DNA of 64,000 nucleotides from Zymoseptoria tritici IPO323 (lineage: Eukaryota > Ascomycota > Dothideomycetes > Mycosphaerellales > Mycosphaerellaceae), in assembly GCF_000219625.1 (NCBI RefSeq), contig NC_018218.1, positions 744,001-808,000 on the forward strand. The letters are read 5' to 3'. Of the stretch, positions 49,634-60,688 are shown one piece after another (position 1 is the stretch's first letter; every line of letters begins with the position of its first letter). The position numbers and the translations under genes were made by a program. The notes beneath the pieces are model-generated. The model saw only the letters and a list, made by a program, of their open reading frames with translations, searched no databases and was not told the DNA's origin.

Positions 49634-51322
49634 TCAAAACTTGCGCTTTTTCTTGACAGGCTGCTTCGCCTTCTCTTCCAGCTCTCTTTTAAGTCTCTCC
49701 CGGTTTTCATTCGCGCGCTGCTCTTCGGTCCTCTCGTCCGGCTCTGTACTTTGCTTCTCCTCCTCTGCTTTCACTTTTGCGGGACTTACGGTCCTGGTGA
49801 CACTTCTTCCCCCAAACTTGCCGAGTCTGCTGGGTTCTGGACTTGCAGTATTCTGTGGCTCTACTGTGGTTGTTGGCGGTGGAGAATGCTTCATCGCCTT
49901 ACCACCAAAGGCACCCAGCTTCGACTTCGGCCTGGCACTTGATGCTGCAGGTGGAACAGGTTCTGGTGTCACAGTCTTGGATGCTGCTTTGCCGCCGAAA
50001 GCACCCAACTTCGGCCTGGGCTTCACTGGAGATACTGATGCATGAGCAAAATTCCGGTTACCGCGAGCTGATGGTGGAGACTCAGCTTTGATGTACTCTT
50101 CTGCTGCCGGTTGCGGAGTGGTAGCCTTCTTGCCACCAAAAGCTCCCAGTTTCCGTGAAGATGCGGCCCCCGATGTGCTGTCATCTTTCTCGATCGATGA
50201 TATGGTGTATTTCTCGTGTTGCCTGAGACGGTCCGAAATGTGAGCCACGTTATGACCGGAGGGGCCATCGAGATCATCCTCATCCTCGGTCTCGTCATCA
50301 TCGCCGTTTCCAACGATTGAGGCCGCACGATCGTGGTTCCCACCATGAGAGATTGATGGCGAAATGTGATTGCCAGACTTAGAAGTACCAGATCGACCTG
50401 CTATGTGAGGTGGCGTATCTTGACGCTGAAATTCTTCGTCGGACATGCTGGCTTGCGAAGTCATCTCTGCTTTCTGTGTATGGTCTTGTTTCTTTGCAGT
50501 GCCTGAGCCGAATGCGCGCTCCTTACTTCTGTCTGGCCCATGACGGCTGCTCGTTCTGCCATCCAGGCTTTCCCACCAATCATCCGGCGGCCTGATAGCA
50601 TTAGACGGCGACAAATCATGAAGCAGCGAATCTAGCTTGTTATCAGTGATCTCGACTCCGCTCTCGGCACCTATTAGTGACGCCCTCCAAGTAGCCTCAT
50701 CAAAGTCCGCCAGACCTTTGACATGACCAGCAAGTTGAGAACGCTGTGATTTCTTGCGAGACATCTTGACGTTCGAGGCCCCAGGGAACACCGCAGTCAA
50801 GTCGTTTCCGCCGGTCTCGAACTTGTCGGTGATCTTTTGAATGACATGATCTTTTGCGGTAATTTCATCGACCAGCTGCTGGACCTGGATCTGAAGGCTG
50901 TTCACGTGGGAAAGAAGAGGGCCGACAAGCTCCTCAGCCACAGCCGAGTCCGGGCGACGAGTGAGGTAAAACTCCCATTTCAGTGCAGGAAGATTACCCG
51001 GAAGAGATGCTGTGATGTGAAGTTCAAGGTTTCCTGAATCGCCGGACTGCATATTGACTGTGGTTTTTGGTTCGCCATTGAGAGCACTCTGGATGTACTT
51101 CAATAGCGCAGCATAGTTATCTTCATCCGCTCCGGGATCGAAGCTGCAGTCGCTGTCTTTGGCGTATTTGACAATCGCATCTCGGTCTGCGACCTCTTCC
51201 CACACCCTGCCCAGATCTGTGAGCTGAACATGATATCCTCTTTGATCGAACTGTGTCTTCATCAACAGGCGTGGCGTCCCAGTCCCCAGACTTGCAGTTT
51301 TCCATGCACTGCTGGATGACAT
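49634..51322 (-). CDS. nej1: XLF/Nej1 non-homologous end-joining factor
   Basis: One exon, 562 residues from ATG 51322 (MSSSSAWKTASLGTGTPRLL). The XLF head has the fungal pattern KTQFDQRGYHVQLTDLGRVW, then NLELHITASLPGNLPALKWEFYL. A coiled-coil stalk follows at about 180-215 (VIQKITDKFE) and KGLADFDEATWRASL after it. The tail is disordered and contains four copies of an LGxFGGK-like motif (KLGAFGGK three times, RLGKFGGR once). It ends KKKRKF, matching the basic Ku-binding tail of XLF. XLF with XRCC4/Lif1 aligns DNA ends for ligase IV. The frame stays open upstream, but the chosen ATG begins the conserved region. Confidence 0.88.
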   Translation of the reverse strand: MSSSSAWKTASLGTGTPRLLMKTQFDQRGYHVQLTDLGRVWEEVADRDAIVKYAKDSDCSFDPGADEDNYAALLKYIQSALNGEPKTTVNMQSGDSGNLELHITASLPGNLPALKWEFYLTRRPDSAVAEELVGPLLSHVNSLQIQVQQLVDEITAKDHVIQKITDKFETGGNDLTAVFPGASNVKMSRKKSQRSQLAGHVKGLADFDEATWRASLIGAESGVEITDNKLDSLLHDLSPSNAIRPPDDWWESLDGRTSSRHGPDRSKERAFGSGTAKKQDHTQKAEMTSQASMSDEEFQRQDTPPHIAGRSGTSKSGNHISPSISHGGNHDRAASIVGNGDDDETEDEDDLDGPSGHNVAHISDRLRQHEKYTISSIEKDDSTSGAASSRKLGAFGGKKATTPQPAAEEYIKAESPPSARGNRNFAHASVSPVKPRPKLGAFGGKAASKTVTPEPVPPAASSARPKSKLGAFGGKAMKHSPPPTTTVEPQNTASPEPSRLGKFGGRSVTRTVSPAKVKAEEEKQSTEPDERTEEQRANENRERLKRELEEKAKQPVKKKRKF

Positions 51323-51626
51323 CCTCGTAGCTGTATGAGCTTTCGAAATGTTCCGGTGACATCTGTGGGATGGGAAGAGATGGGCGAAGTGAATGTTCAT
51401 TCGCATGCACATGGCAGGAGGCGTAGATCTAGCGGAGCGGCCCGGATTGCGGCTGCCGGACTCGACTCCGTTTCGACTTCCTCCGCCAGCGACACTTCGA
51501 GATTGTTTGTGAGCATCACTCACGCCGATTTCTCGTGCTCATCACTACGACAACGCCCGCGCGACTAGGCAAGAAAAGCGACCGACTTGCGGCCGCTGTT
51601 ACACAGCATTCGCCTCTCTCTCCAAG
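51323..51626. promoter_or_regulatory. Short divergent promoter region of nej1 and Cactin
   Basis: Only 304 bp separate the two start codons. No ORF is needed here, and both genes must start transcription from this stretch. I see no named binding site. Confidence 0.5.
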
Positions 51627-53345
51627 ATGTCACGCTCGACAGTGCCTAGCAAGCGTGCGGCGGACGCAGATGAAGACAGATGGGTGGCAGATGAGGATCG
51701 ATTCGTGCTACAGCAAGCGAAGAAGAAAGCAGCGATCCGAGTGAAAGGTGGCCGGGCTCAGCCGGTGGATTGGCTCGCTGTCACGCTCGTTGTTCTGGAC
51801 CCGGAGCGAAACCCATTGGACGATGAGGTCGACGACGGGGATCTGGAACTTGTGGATCCGGAAGGTGTCTTTGAGGGATTGAGCGATGCGCGATTGGAAG
51901 AGCTTGAGAAGGGAATCGACACATACCTGGTCTTGGAGAGCAGTCGAAGCAATCAAGAGTATTGGAATGTGAGTCGGCAGTCTGAGTCTGCGCTGTGCGC
52001 CTACTGATGCTGACAGATACACAGATGATGAAGACGATATGTCAAGATCGCCGGAAAAATGTGCAAGGCTCACAGCCGTCTGCGCGTGGCGTCGGATCCG
52101 TGGCCTCGGACTTGGACAAACTTCTCGGCCCCAAAACCCTGCCCGAATTGGAGAAGCTGGAGAAACAAATCAGAACAAAGCTCTCGTCCAACGAGCCGAT
52201 CGACACAGACTACTGGGAGCATCTGCTCAAGAGTTTGCTCTCCTACAAGGCAAGGGCGAAGCTACGGAACATCTCCCTGTCCATTTTGGACGCTCGGATG
52301 AGTGGTTTGCGCAAACAGCAAGCGGGGGAAGCTGAGGCACTGAAGTCACAGTTGGAAGATCGTGCCTCAACATCGATGAGTGATGCCGAGGGCGTCGAGA
52401 CTGTCAAAGACATCGGCGGGAGTGATGGACAACGACATTCTCAAGATCCGGAGCCGCTATTGCGATTGCGCCAGGAGGACAAATCTCTGGAAGCGCTGAG
52501 CGAGAGAGAATTTGTGGAGAAGCTGGCGGATGATAGACGCAGAGTGTCCAAGCTCGGATACATTCCCAGCAGACAGCGCGCTGGCGCACTGACTGCAGCG
52601 CCAAGCTCGAAGCGCCAACGAACAGATGGTGGAGATGTGAGTGGCTCAAGTTCCAACGTCTTCGATCGTGAGGTTGCTCGAGGTCTTGGCGAGAATGAAG
52701 AACTCTTCACACAAGAGGAAGAAGTCACTACAAAGAACAAAGCACAATGGGCTGGTCAACACCGTTCACGCAAGCCGAAGTATTTTGGGAGAGTACAGTT
52801 GGGCTACGAGTGGAACAAGTACAACCAGACTCACTATGACCACGACAACCCGCCTCCCAAGGTCGTTCAAGGGTACAAGTTCAATGTGTTTTATCCTGAT
52901 TTGGTCGACAAGACGAAAGCACCGACCTACCGCATCGAGCGAGAGAACGGCAGGAAGCGAGGGCAGACTCTCGCGCCCGCAGGTGAAGACGACACCTGCC
53001 TTATACGCTTCGTTGCCGGTCCGCCGTACGAGGACATTGCATTCCGCATCGTCGACAAGGAGTGGGACTATAGCGCCAAACGGGAGCGTGGATTCAAGAG
53101 CAGCTTTGATAAGGTACGTTTCTGAGATCTCCCCTGTACACCACTAGCAATGTCGCTCAGTGTTCTTGTACCATCGCCTTGCAAGCACAAGCACTGCATG
53201 TGCCACAGTCGCAGATTTTGACACTAACGTTTCACACAGGGCATCCTTCAACTCCATTTCCAATTTAAAAAGGTACGTCAATGTCCAGAGCCATTACAAT
53301 CAGAGCCCGCGAATTAACAATTTTCAGATCTACTACCGAAAGTAG
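51627..53345 (+). CDS. Cactin
   Basis: Four exons (51627-51968, 52025-53113, 53240-53272, 53328-53345) join in phase to 493 residues. The middle (about 35-225) is the conserved helical Cactin region (LEELEKGIDTYL, YWEHLLKSLLSYKARAKLRN). The C-terminal domain is diagnostic: YFGRVQLGYEWNKYNQTHYDHDNP, PPPKVVQGYKFNVFYPDLVDKTKAPTYRI, CLIRFVAGPPYEDIAFRIVDKEWDY and, across the last two introns, GFKSSFDKGILQLHFQFKKIYYRK. The final exon codes five residues. Cactin is a nuclear splicing factor with C-complex/exon-ligation links. The ends of exons 3 and 4 are too short to find by simple frame search. Confidence 0.93.
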
Positions 53346-54985
53346 CATCGCATGGGAGACATTCAGCCAAGCTCTCACCGACAACTCGCTGCTGGGCGAA
53401 GTCAGCCAACATCGCACCAGTATCTCGAGCAAGATGCACGAATGCTACGATTGCAGCCAATGATCCTAGGACGACCGTCGTACGGCTTGATATTCAGGCA
53501 GCTTGGCCTATCAAATCAAGGAAATACATTGACACAGCTTGAACCTCTCCGCCTAACTCTCACGCGTACCTGGATCTCACGTTGGTTGCTTCCACACAGG
53601 TGACGCGTAATGCACCGCACCGCAGCTGTCAAAGTATGCGGTGAAGCAGTTGTGCTCCCAATTACCGCACTTCAGTCGAGATGCCATCAACAATGGCAGC
53701 CAATCTGAAACATTGTCAGCGTGCGACAGATCTCTCGCAACGTCTCGGCGAAGCCCAAAGCGGGTGCTCACTTGTGCCCGCCGGCTACCTGCATGGTGCG
53801 GCATGAGACTCACATCTCTCCTGCATCATCGATGCCTCCCTTTACCTGGATGCACGCATCACGGAACGCAGCCGCCAACGCAAAGAGTGAGCTCGATGTA
53901 CGACAAATCGCCGCTGCCAGCGATTGATCGATTGATGAAGCAAAGACAACAACGGATATGAGCGAAAGCAAACGCCAAACATTGCCAGCGATATCACTAC
54001 CGAGCCATATGGCAAGCAATGACAAAAGGCGGTGGAGGGATCCCAGCCTGCGATGCGCCGCTTCCGCGCGAACCTCATTCTAGAAAGCCTTACTGCCTAG
54101 GCATGGCGATCGGGCCCTGCGGCCCGTGATCATGTCCATCCTGTCCGAAAGATTCTAACAGCCTAGGCTATCTGCACGTATCCGGCCAGAGTGTCACGCA
54201 GACTACCTAGATGGGACCCCTGTTCTCCATGAAAGAGCAATGCTTGGTCCGCTTCTGGGCTTTGGCCATGTGTAACGCCAGCAGAGACCTATCAGTTGCG
54301 GGTCGTGCGCACTGCGGCTTCCCACTGCCGCTCAGAGAGATGTCTTGTTCCCGGTACGCCGCATGGGCAAGGGTACCTGGCGCGCCTGCGCACACTGACA
54401 AAGACACCGCTGTCCGCTCTCCCGCCAGGAACACATCGCCAGTTGCTGTTTGTATGCCGGGCAGCGCGGATAGGTCCGCAGCAAATTGGCCGACCAGGCT
54501 CACAATGAATGCCGCGTGCCTAGGACTCTGCACAGAAGAGCCGAGAATACGGCCATGTGAGCGTGCATGCGTTGGCCGAGCTTTATCAAAGCAGAGCGTG
54601 CATCCGCGGACAATGCTTCTCGGGCTACATGCGCGCCAGATGCGACCGGGGCATTTCTCAAATAAGTGCATCATAGTAGGCCTTGTCGATTTCATCTCCT
54701 ACTTGAGCACTCCATTCATCTCTGTGGTTGATCGACCATCTGAGTACTCCCTCACGTGCAGCTCGCACTTGCATCGTCACGAACAGCCTCATCTTCGATA
54801 CAAAGTATCCCGTCCCTCTTTCGGTACTACACCGCTCTGCCTACTCAACCCCACCTGTCATTCTCCGTTCTGCATACAACCTGCATTGCTTGCAAGGGCC
54901 CTACCGAGACATATTCACTTCGCTTTCCCACTCTTTTGGTAAACGAACTTCACCTCGAAAACAAAGCGTTCGCGTGGCCATAAAA
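53346..54985. other. Intergenic and long 5' leader
   Basis: About 1.6 kb between Cactin and the forkhead gene. A plus-strand frame of 243 codons at 54211-54942 has no domain. The frame of the forkhead gene is open back to 54728, but the composition upstream of 54986 is leader-like and TC-rich. A GC-rich imperfect palindrome lies at about 54107-54131. Confidence 0.45.
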
Positions 54986-56623
54986 ATGCAGACAACCTCA
55001 TGGCCGCTGATGGATCATGGGGACATGACCAACGTGGCTAGTGACCCGGACGTCACGGAGTCATCCAACGGTCTGCGCCACGCTTCTCGTTCGAACGACC
55101 ACGATTGGGACAACTTCATCAAATCGTATCCTCACAACAGCCTCGACTTGAGCATCAACAACACGCTTGGCTTGCTAGGTCTCGAGAGCAACATGGCGAC
55201 ACAATTCGGCGACATTGATGATGTGTTACAAGCAAACCCCCCTTCAACAACGAGCAGTGGCCACCCTTCATCCGACCACAGCACAAACGGCCTCCCATTC
55301 GTGCACCAGAGCTGGCCCGTGGTGTCAAGCTCACCTCCTCCCATGATCAGCTACGATCAACAACCGCAAGCAACGCTAGGCTCCTGGATGCCGAGCCAGG
55401 GGTATCAACAACATCAACAGCCGCAGCAAATGTACGATCAGCCGACACAGCCATCCGAAGATCACATGAGCCTCTTCATCCCCAACACGACAGAAGACTA
55501 CTACGACCAACGCCCATTCTACTACCAAGATGTCCCGGCCGATCGAATGGCACCTACATCCCACCCTGTTTACACGGCCGATCCCATGCAGCTGAGTGTT
55601 GACGGCCAGTACCAGCAAGAATCGATCGAAGGACCCTCGCATCCATGCGGCGACTTCAACGATTACTTGAATCAGAGCAACATTTTCCACCACAACCAGC
55701 AGCAATTCTACGACAACGACAGTGAAAGCTTTGATACCGGCGAGGAGACAACCGACCCGTGCTATGCGCAACTCCTTCATCGCTGCCTGAAAGAAGCTCC
55801 TGACCACACTTTGTCACTCAAAGAAGTGTATGAGTGGGTGTTGCAACACAGTCAAAAGGCGAGGAACAAGGACCGTGGATGGCAGAACAGCGTTCGACAC
55901 AATCTCTCCATGAACGCCGTAAGTATTCCATCTCCGGCTCAGCTTAACTCACTACTAACACATCTCCAGGCCTTCCAAAAAGTCCCCGGCGTCAAGAAAG
56001 GTAGCCTCTGGCGTCTCACCGACGACGCTCTCAAACGCGGCGTCATCTCCACTACCCGCTACCGCAAAGACCCGAAGCGCAAGATCGAGCGCCGCTCTGC
56101 CACTCCAGCTCCGAAGCGTCAAGAGTCAGGTCGGAAAGGAGGTCGTGCCACCCGTGATGCAACTCGTATGCGACAGCAGCACCGCAACGCCCACAGCGTC
56201 CCAGCTCCCTACCGTCGCTCCGAGCGCAATTACAATGGCCAGACATACAGTCCGTACTCGGCGCACTCCAACTCTGCCTCGCCGGCGATGCAGTCTTCCA
56301 GTCCGCACACCTCCTCACCATACTTTGTCGGTCTGGACGAGCCGGCTTCATACCCTGTTGCGATGTCTGTTGGTCAGACGCCGCCGACGCAGATGCAAGT
56401 CATGTACGATAACCAGTCGAAGGCTCCAGCGCCGATGCAGAGTTATGAGTTCCTCCCTATCGACTACTCTCATGGTGGATTCTTTGGCACTTCCGATCCG
56501 GAGCTTGGAGGACATCTCGATCCGAACACACCGACGCCATCACTCATGACTGAGGGTAGCTGGCCGATGGACGATGGCATGCCAGGTTTGATGCAGAGCA
56601 GGGAGACGACTACGTTCTTGTAA
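54986..56623 (+). CDS. Forkhead transcription factor
   Basis: Two exons (54986-55918, 55970-56623) give 528 residues starting MQTTSWPLMDHG. Residues 258-340 form a forkhead domain: CYAQLLHRCLKEAPDH, SLKEVYEWVLQHSQKARN, the recognition helix WQNSVRHNLSMNA and, after the intron, AFQKVPGVKKGSLWRLTDDALKRG. The N-terminal part is Gln/Tyr/Pro-rich and the C-terminus is acidic and disordered, both typical of activation regions. Basic stretches after the domain (DPKRKIERR, APKRQESGRKGG) may be nuclear signals. The 51-bp intron has a multiple-of-three length and no stop, so it also reads through as 17 extra residues at the end of the recognition helix. Targets cannot be inferred. Confidence 0.92.
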   Translation: MQTTSWPLMDHGDMTNVASDPDVTESSNGLRHASRSNDHDWDNFIKSYPHNSLDLSINNTLGLLGLESNMATQFGDIDDVLQANPPSTTSSGHPSSDHSTNGLPFVHQSWPVVSSSPPPMISYDQQPQATLGSWMPSQGYQQHQQPQQMYDQPTQPSEDHMSLFIPNTTEDYYDQRPFYYQDVPADRMAPTSHPVYTADPMQLSVDGQYQQESIEGPSHPCGDFNDYLNQSNIFHHNQQQFYDNDSESFDTGEETTDPCYAQLLHRCLKEAPDHTLSLKEVYEWVLQHSQKARNKDRGWQNSVRHNLSMNAVSIPSPAQLNSLLTHLQAFQKVPGVKKGSLWRLTDDALKRGVISTTRYRKDPKRKIERRSATPAPKRQESGRKGGRATRDATRMRQQHRNAHSVPAPYRRSERNYNGQTYSPYSAHSNSASPAMQSSSPHTSSPYFVGLDEPASYPVAMSVGQTPPTQMQVMYDNQSKAPAPMQSYEFLPIDYSHGGFFGTSDPELGGHLDPNTPTPSLMTEGSWPMDDGMPGLMQSRETTTFL

Positions 56624-57153
56624 GGTGGTGGATGATGGTACGAGACTTCTGAATGGAGGATTTATTGGGACGACTGAATGCTCTTTGCACCTGGCACTTG
56701 GAGGTTTGTATGATTTGCACGATTGATGGATACTTCATTGAGCGTATGGTCTCATTTGGGGTAGATTGATGATTGATTATATGAAGGAACATGGACGGGC
56801 ATCGGCAGGTTGAAACGCTGCTCCATCATCAGAGCTCGGGCGCAAGCAAGCTTTTCATTGGGGCGGCGGACTGTCGCTTTGGTCATTGATCAAGGCAGAA
56901 TCGCAGCATTATTGGATCAAACGGCGAGGACGTGATACTCTGGTCTACGCCTGAATGATTGGCTACATAGTTTGAGTTGTATTTAGCTGGAACATGCATC
57001 TGAAATATCCTATCGAGTATAATTTGGATCATTCGAATTGAGCGATGTATGGCCATGGATCTGCCACGTCCATTGAGTTGAGATATTATGTTCAGACGAT
57101 GACCACATTGTCGTCGGACTCAACGCTGTGGCCATTCTCGTCCCGCACCCTCA
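56624..57153. other. Convergent 3' region
   Basis: Between forkhead and FMP52-like genes, AT-richer than the neighbours from about 56900. No gene is seen. Confidence 0.45.
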
Positions 57154-57935
57154 TCACATGCCAGCAAGTCTTCTGACAGCGCTGTTCCTGACCAGGCGCC
57201 CTTCAGCCTCAATACCACCGCCGGCAGGCAGAGGCTCGCCATCACTAAGTGCTAAATCTACCAGCACAGCCGCCAGCTTGTCAGCCGGTATCACTGCGTT
57301 CTTCCACACCTTGTCCAGTGCCCAAGCGACGGGAGCCACAACCCTGTCCTGCATGCTGAGGTCTCGATCTGCTGTGTACTTTCCTTGAGGAGCAATGGTC
57401 GCCGGTCGCACGTTGTAGACTCGCAGCGACTGTGACGACTTCTGCTCTTCTAGCAATGCGGACTCTGCTCGACCTGGTAGTCGATAGTCAGCTATGTCAT
57501 TCACTTGCCCATCCTTTCCCTACGGTACTCACCTTTCACCCTCCCGAACATGAAAGGTCCCGTTCCAGACATATTGGCTCCTTCACCAGAAACATGAACA
57601 AAGTTCATCTTCTCTCCCAGTCCTGCAAAAGTCTTCGCCGCCGCCAGAGGGTAGTCAACCGTGATCTCGCTGTATTCTTTCTCCTGCATGCCACGACTCG
57701 ATATGCCTTGTGCCCAGATGCAGGCCGTCGCTCCACCGAGTTGTGCGAGTAGCTCAGGCGGATACTGCGCATAGTCTTTGTGGATGATGACCTTTGCCTT
57801 TGGCTGTGAAGCTGCCAGAGCGACAGGTCGGCGGGATAGAATTGTGATGCGCTGAACTGCTGGTGAGGCGAGAGCGTGCACGAGCACGGCGGAACCGCTT
57901 GTTCCTGTGGCGCCTGTGATTATGATATGTGCCAT
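57154..57935 (-). CDS. fmp52: FMP52-like NAD(P)-binding protein
   Basis: Two exons (57533-57935, 57154-57473) give 240 residues starting MAHIIITGATGTSGSAVL. The Rossmann start GATGTSG, ITILSRRP, the ACIWAQGISSRG strand and FVHVSGEGANM fit atypical short-chain dehydrogenases of the Fmp52/HTATIP2 type, as does RVYNVRPATIAP near the C-terminus. The intron join at VKG|RAESALLEEQ is exact in phase. Yeast Fmp52 is a mitochondrial outer membrane protein of unclear activity; this one has the same length range. Confidence 0.85.
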
Positions 57936-60133
57936 TGTCAATGATGATGAAATTGTCGATGCAGGTCGTTGGAATGGACGTGGCTTGATGGCAATCGGAT
58001 GATGCTTGATGGAAATGCTGTCTCGCCTACCACTTCGGTGGATAGCGAGATCGCGGCTGACGATAGCTCGTGCGGCACCCGTCGTAGCACACACTATCTC
58101 ACATGGATAATGATCCTACAGGTAGACAAGCGTGCGACGGTGTGGCTCCTTGAATCTGGAAGTACAGGTCTGGCTTCACTTGAGAAGACAACACAAAATC
58201 ACCACCACCACCACCACCATCTCCACTCAGATACACTAGAAACCGATGGGGAGTAACGACCAGGCACGCGACCATCTGAACATGCATCGACACACACAAT
58301 CAATATCTTCGATGAAAACTCTTCTCCAACTCCAAGCCTCAAGGACTCAGAAACTGATGAAAAGGATGTGCCAAATGGCATTGTGGGTATCAAAAATTCC
58401 CCCAAACACGCCCCTGTGGACAAGTTAGCGAGGCTCAAACGGGGAATGTTTCTTCAGCTTACCCGAAGGAGAATGACAAGAGACCGTCTCCGCGCTGTGC
58501 AATGCAGGACTTTCTCTTGGAACCCCCGAATTCATGAGCTCAGTGGTTCTTGAGAAGGTCTGAGAAGATGTTAGTAAAGGCAAAGTGTGAGGGGGGTTTT
58601 GGGGGAGGCATGCAAGTATAAGAAGGAAAAAAGAGGAGAAGAAAAGGAAGAAGAATCGGGCTGCCGAAAAGCGAGAATATATACCGCTGGTGCCAAGTGT
58701 TCTAATCAAACTCGCCCTCCGTTCCATATACTACGCCGGCCCGTGCTTGTGTCTGCGTCCTGTCACCTCCGTGCTCCGGCTCAGACGATCCCATCTAAAG
58801 CGACGACAGCTGGGAGTCAAACCCCCAACAGGGTTTCAACTCCCCGACTCTTCGTGCAACTTCCACCGTACAAGTCTCGCTCGATGGCCGGGGTCGAGCC
58901 ATTCGAGCGGGAGAACGGAGGTATTATTATTATTCTTCTGACTTGCCTGAGGCTTACAACTCTCTCTTCCCTTGACGATTCGTAGTTCTCTCTCCGTGGT
59001 ACCGCTCGAAGTGCACCGCGCGTCTTTCACCCGAATAGCTTGGACTATGTATCTAAAGCAGGAGATCGTACATGTGCGCTCGGCGAGACATTTGAAGCAG
59101 TAGCAGCGGGTTGCATGAGCTCGCTGGAGAGTAGTCGGATCTCACCTATTGATACTTTGTTTCTTCCGCTTAAACTGCACAAACCAAGCTACTGGAGCGC
59201 ACTTCGTCTAGATAAATGCAAGCGAGAGGAGGGAAATGCATACCGATAGAGCCTTTCTCGTCGTTTCAGTACGAGTTCTGGCGGCTAATTCCCCATGGTT
59301 CCGCGCAATTTTCATTCCACAGGTTTCGCTTCGTTGGCCTGATCGTGCAGTTCGAGCGGAGACACGAAGGTAAGATAAGAGAATACTTGAAAAGGTGCAG
59401 AGTGCTCTTGACGGGTTTCGAGGGCTGATGGAAAGGGGGATGAGGATGCTTGACGAGCAACTACCTTAGACGTACTCGACATTTGCCCAGCGCCGCTGAC
59501 TAAGTGCTTTCACCTCCGACCTGAGGTGTTTTTAGCATGTGGCCTGTCCAATAATTGCGCGCAGCGCAATATAAAGTTGCAGGTGGTCAGCCAAAAACTG
59601 GTTTGGCCGCTACTCGCGTCTAATTGGTCGCTCAAATTTACAAGCGGCTTGGTGCTGCATTCACGCGTACACTGTATACCGCCGGGCGTATCTTACTTTT
59701 ACACAAGCAGCAACGGCAGGGTCACAAGCTAGAACGGCAGGGTCAGAACGTCAGGGTTACCCTACAAGATTCCGTTCAATGTCCCGTTCAATGTCCCGTT
59801 TAATGTCCCGTTTAATGTCCCGTTTAATGTCCCGTTTGATACTGTGCTCAAATCTATTCAAATTAGTCCCCGAGTCGAGGGATTTGGCGCTGGGGGCAGC
59901 CTATTCGGATTCCAAAATACGTATCTCCCTCGTTTCGTCCTCGATCGTGCCTGAAAGCAGTCTTCCCATTCTGTCGGCGATGAGCGCTACTAATTAATGA
60001 CCACGTTGATGTGCAGACTCTATCTCTTCAACCTGCTCTTCGCTCACGACGACCTTTTGGGAGCACCAACATATTTTTCAACTCTTGCGCGAGCCCTTGA
60101 CAGATCATGCCCCAAAATCGTACGGTTCAAATG
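57936..60133. other. Intergenic with simple repeats
   Basis: No supported gene over 2.2 kb. It holds a (CAC)6-7 tract at 58200-58220, a short TAT tract at about 58921-58937 and a 12-bp minisatellite at 59769-59840. Frames across it are short and lack domains. Confidence 0.5.
59769..59840. repeat. 12-bp minisatellite, six copies
   Basis: Six units of GTCCCGTTYAAT (first copy starts ATTCCG, last ends GAT) run without gaps. Variation is almost only C versus T at the ninth base and a single edge change, so it is recent or homogenised. Confidence 0.9.
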
Positions 60134-60688
60134 CTACTTAACAGCTGATAGCTGCTTGTCGTCTCCCGCATCCAGTCCTTCCGCCTCGACCGCCTCGAGG
60201 TCCTCCCCGATAAGCCCCCTTTCCCTACGCCAGGTTCGGATATCCGCCAGCATCATCTCGGGGTCTTGAGTAAGTAACTGTACCGGGTACAGTGTATTGT
60301 CTATGTTCGCCAGTATAGGAGCCGCATCATCTAAGAAACACTCCGCCATCAAAGGATGCATCAGATTCGAGACCATCTGAAGAACTTGCACACGGGTGTA
60401 CAGAGGTAGATTTAGCTCGGTAAGGAGATCGAGGTTGCCTTCGCGGCAGATATTGTATTGGCCCAAGTCGTGGGCCTCTGACAGCTGGCGTATGGTTAGT
60501 GGATACACTTAGTAGCGCAAGTTTCCATGTCTACTTTAACTTACTGCAGCGTACCTGCAATGGTATACCCTTGCCTCGTTCGAGTACTGTCGGAGTGGCG
60601 CTCCCAAATTCTTGTCGACTGGCTGCTTGACCGTTCTTTCCTCGGTCACTTCTGGCTTGTCGTCTCCGACGTTGGTGTCAAATGCCAT
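60134..60688 (-). CDS. Small two-exon orphan protein
   Basis: Exons 60545-60688 (ATG at 60688, 48 codons) and 60134-60484 (117 codons with stop) join in phase at RYAA|LSEAHDLG across a clean 60-bp intron (GTAAGT, CCACTAACC, CGCCAG). The product has 164 residues, starting MAFDTNVGDDKPEVTEE. It is soluble and acidic, with a helical centre (TRVQVLQMVSNLMHPLMAE, PEMMLADIRTWRRE) and an acidic tail. I recognise no family. The strong splice signals and matching phase are the evidence; there is no domain. Confidence 0.6.

Noticed and set aside
54211..54942. 243-codon plus-strand frame before the forkhead gene
   Set aside because: No family match, mixed composition, and it overlaps the forkhead leader in another frame.
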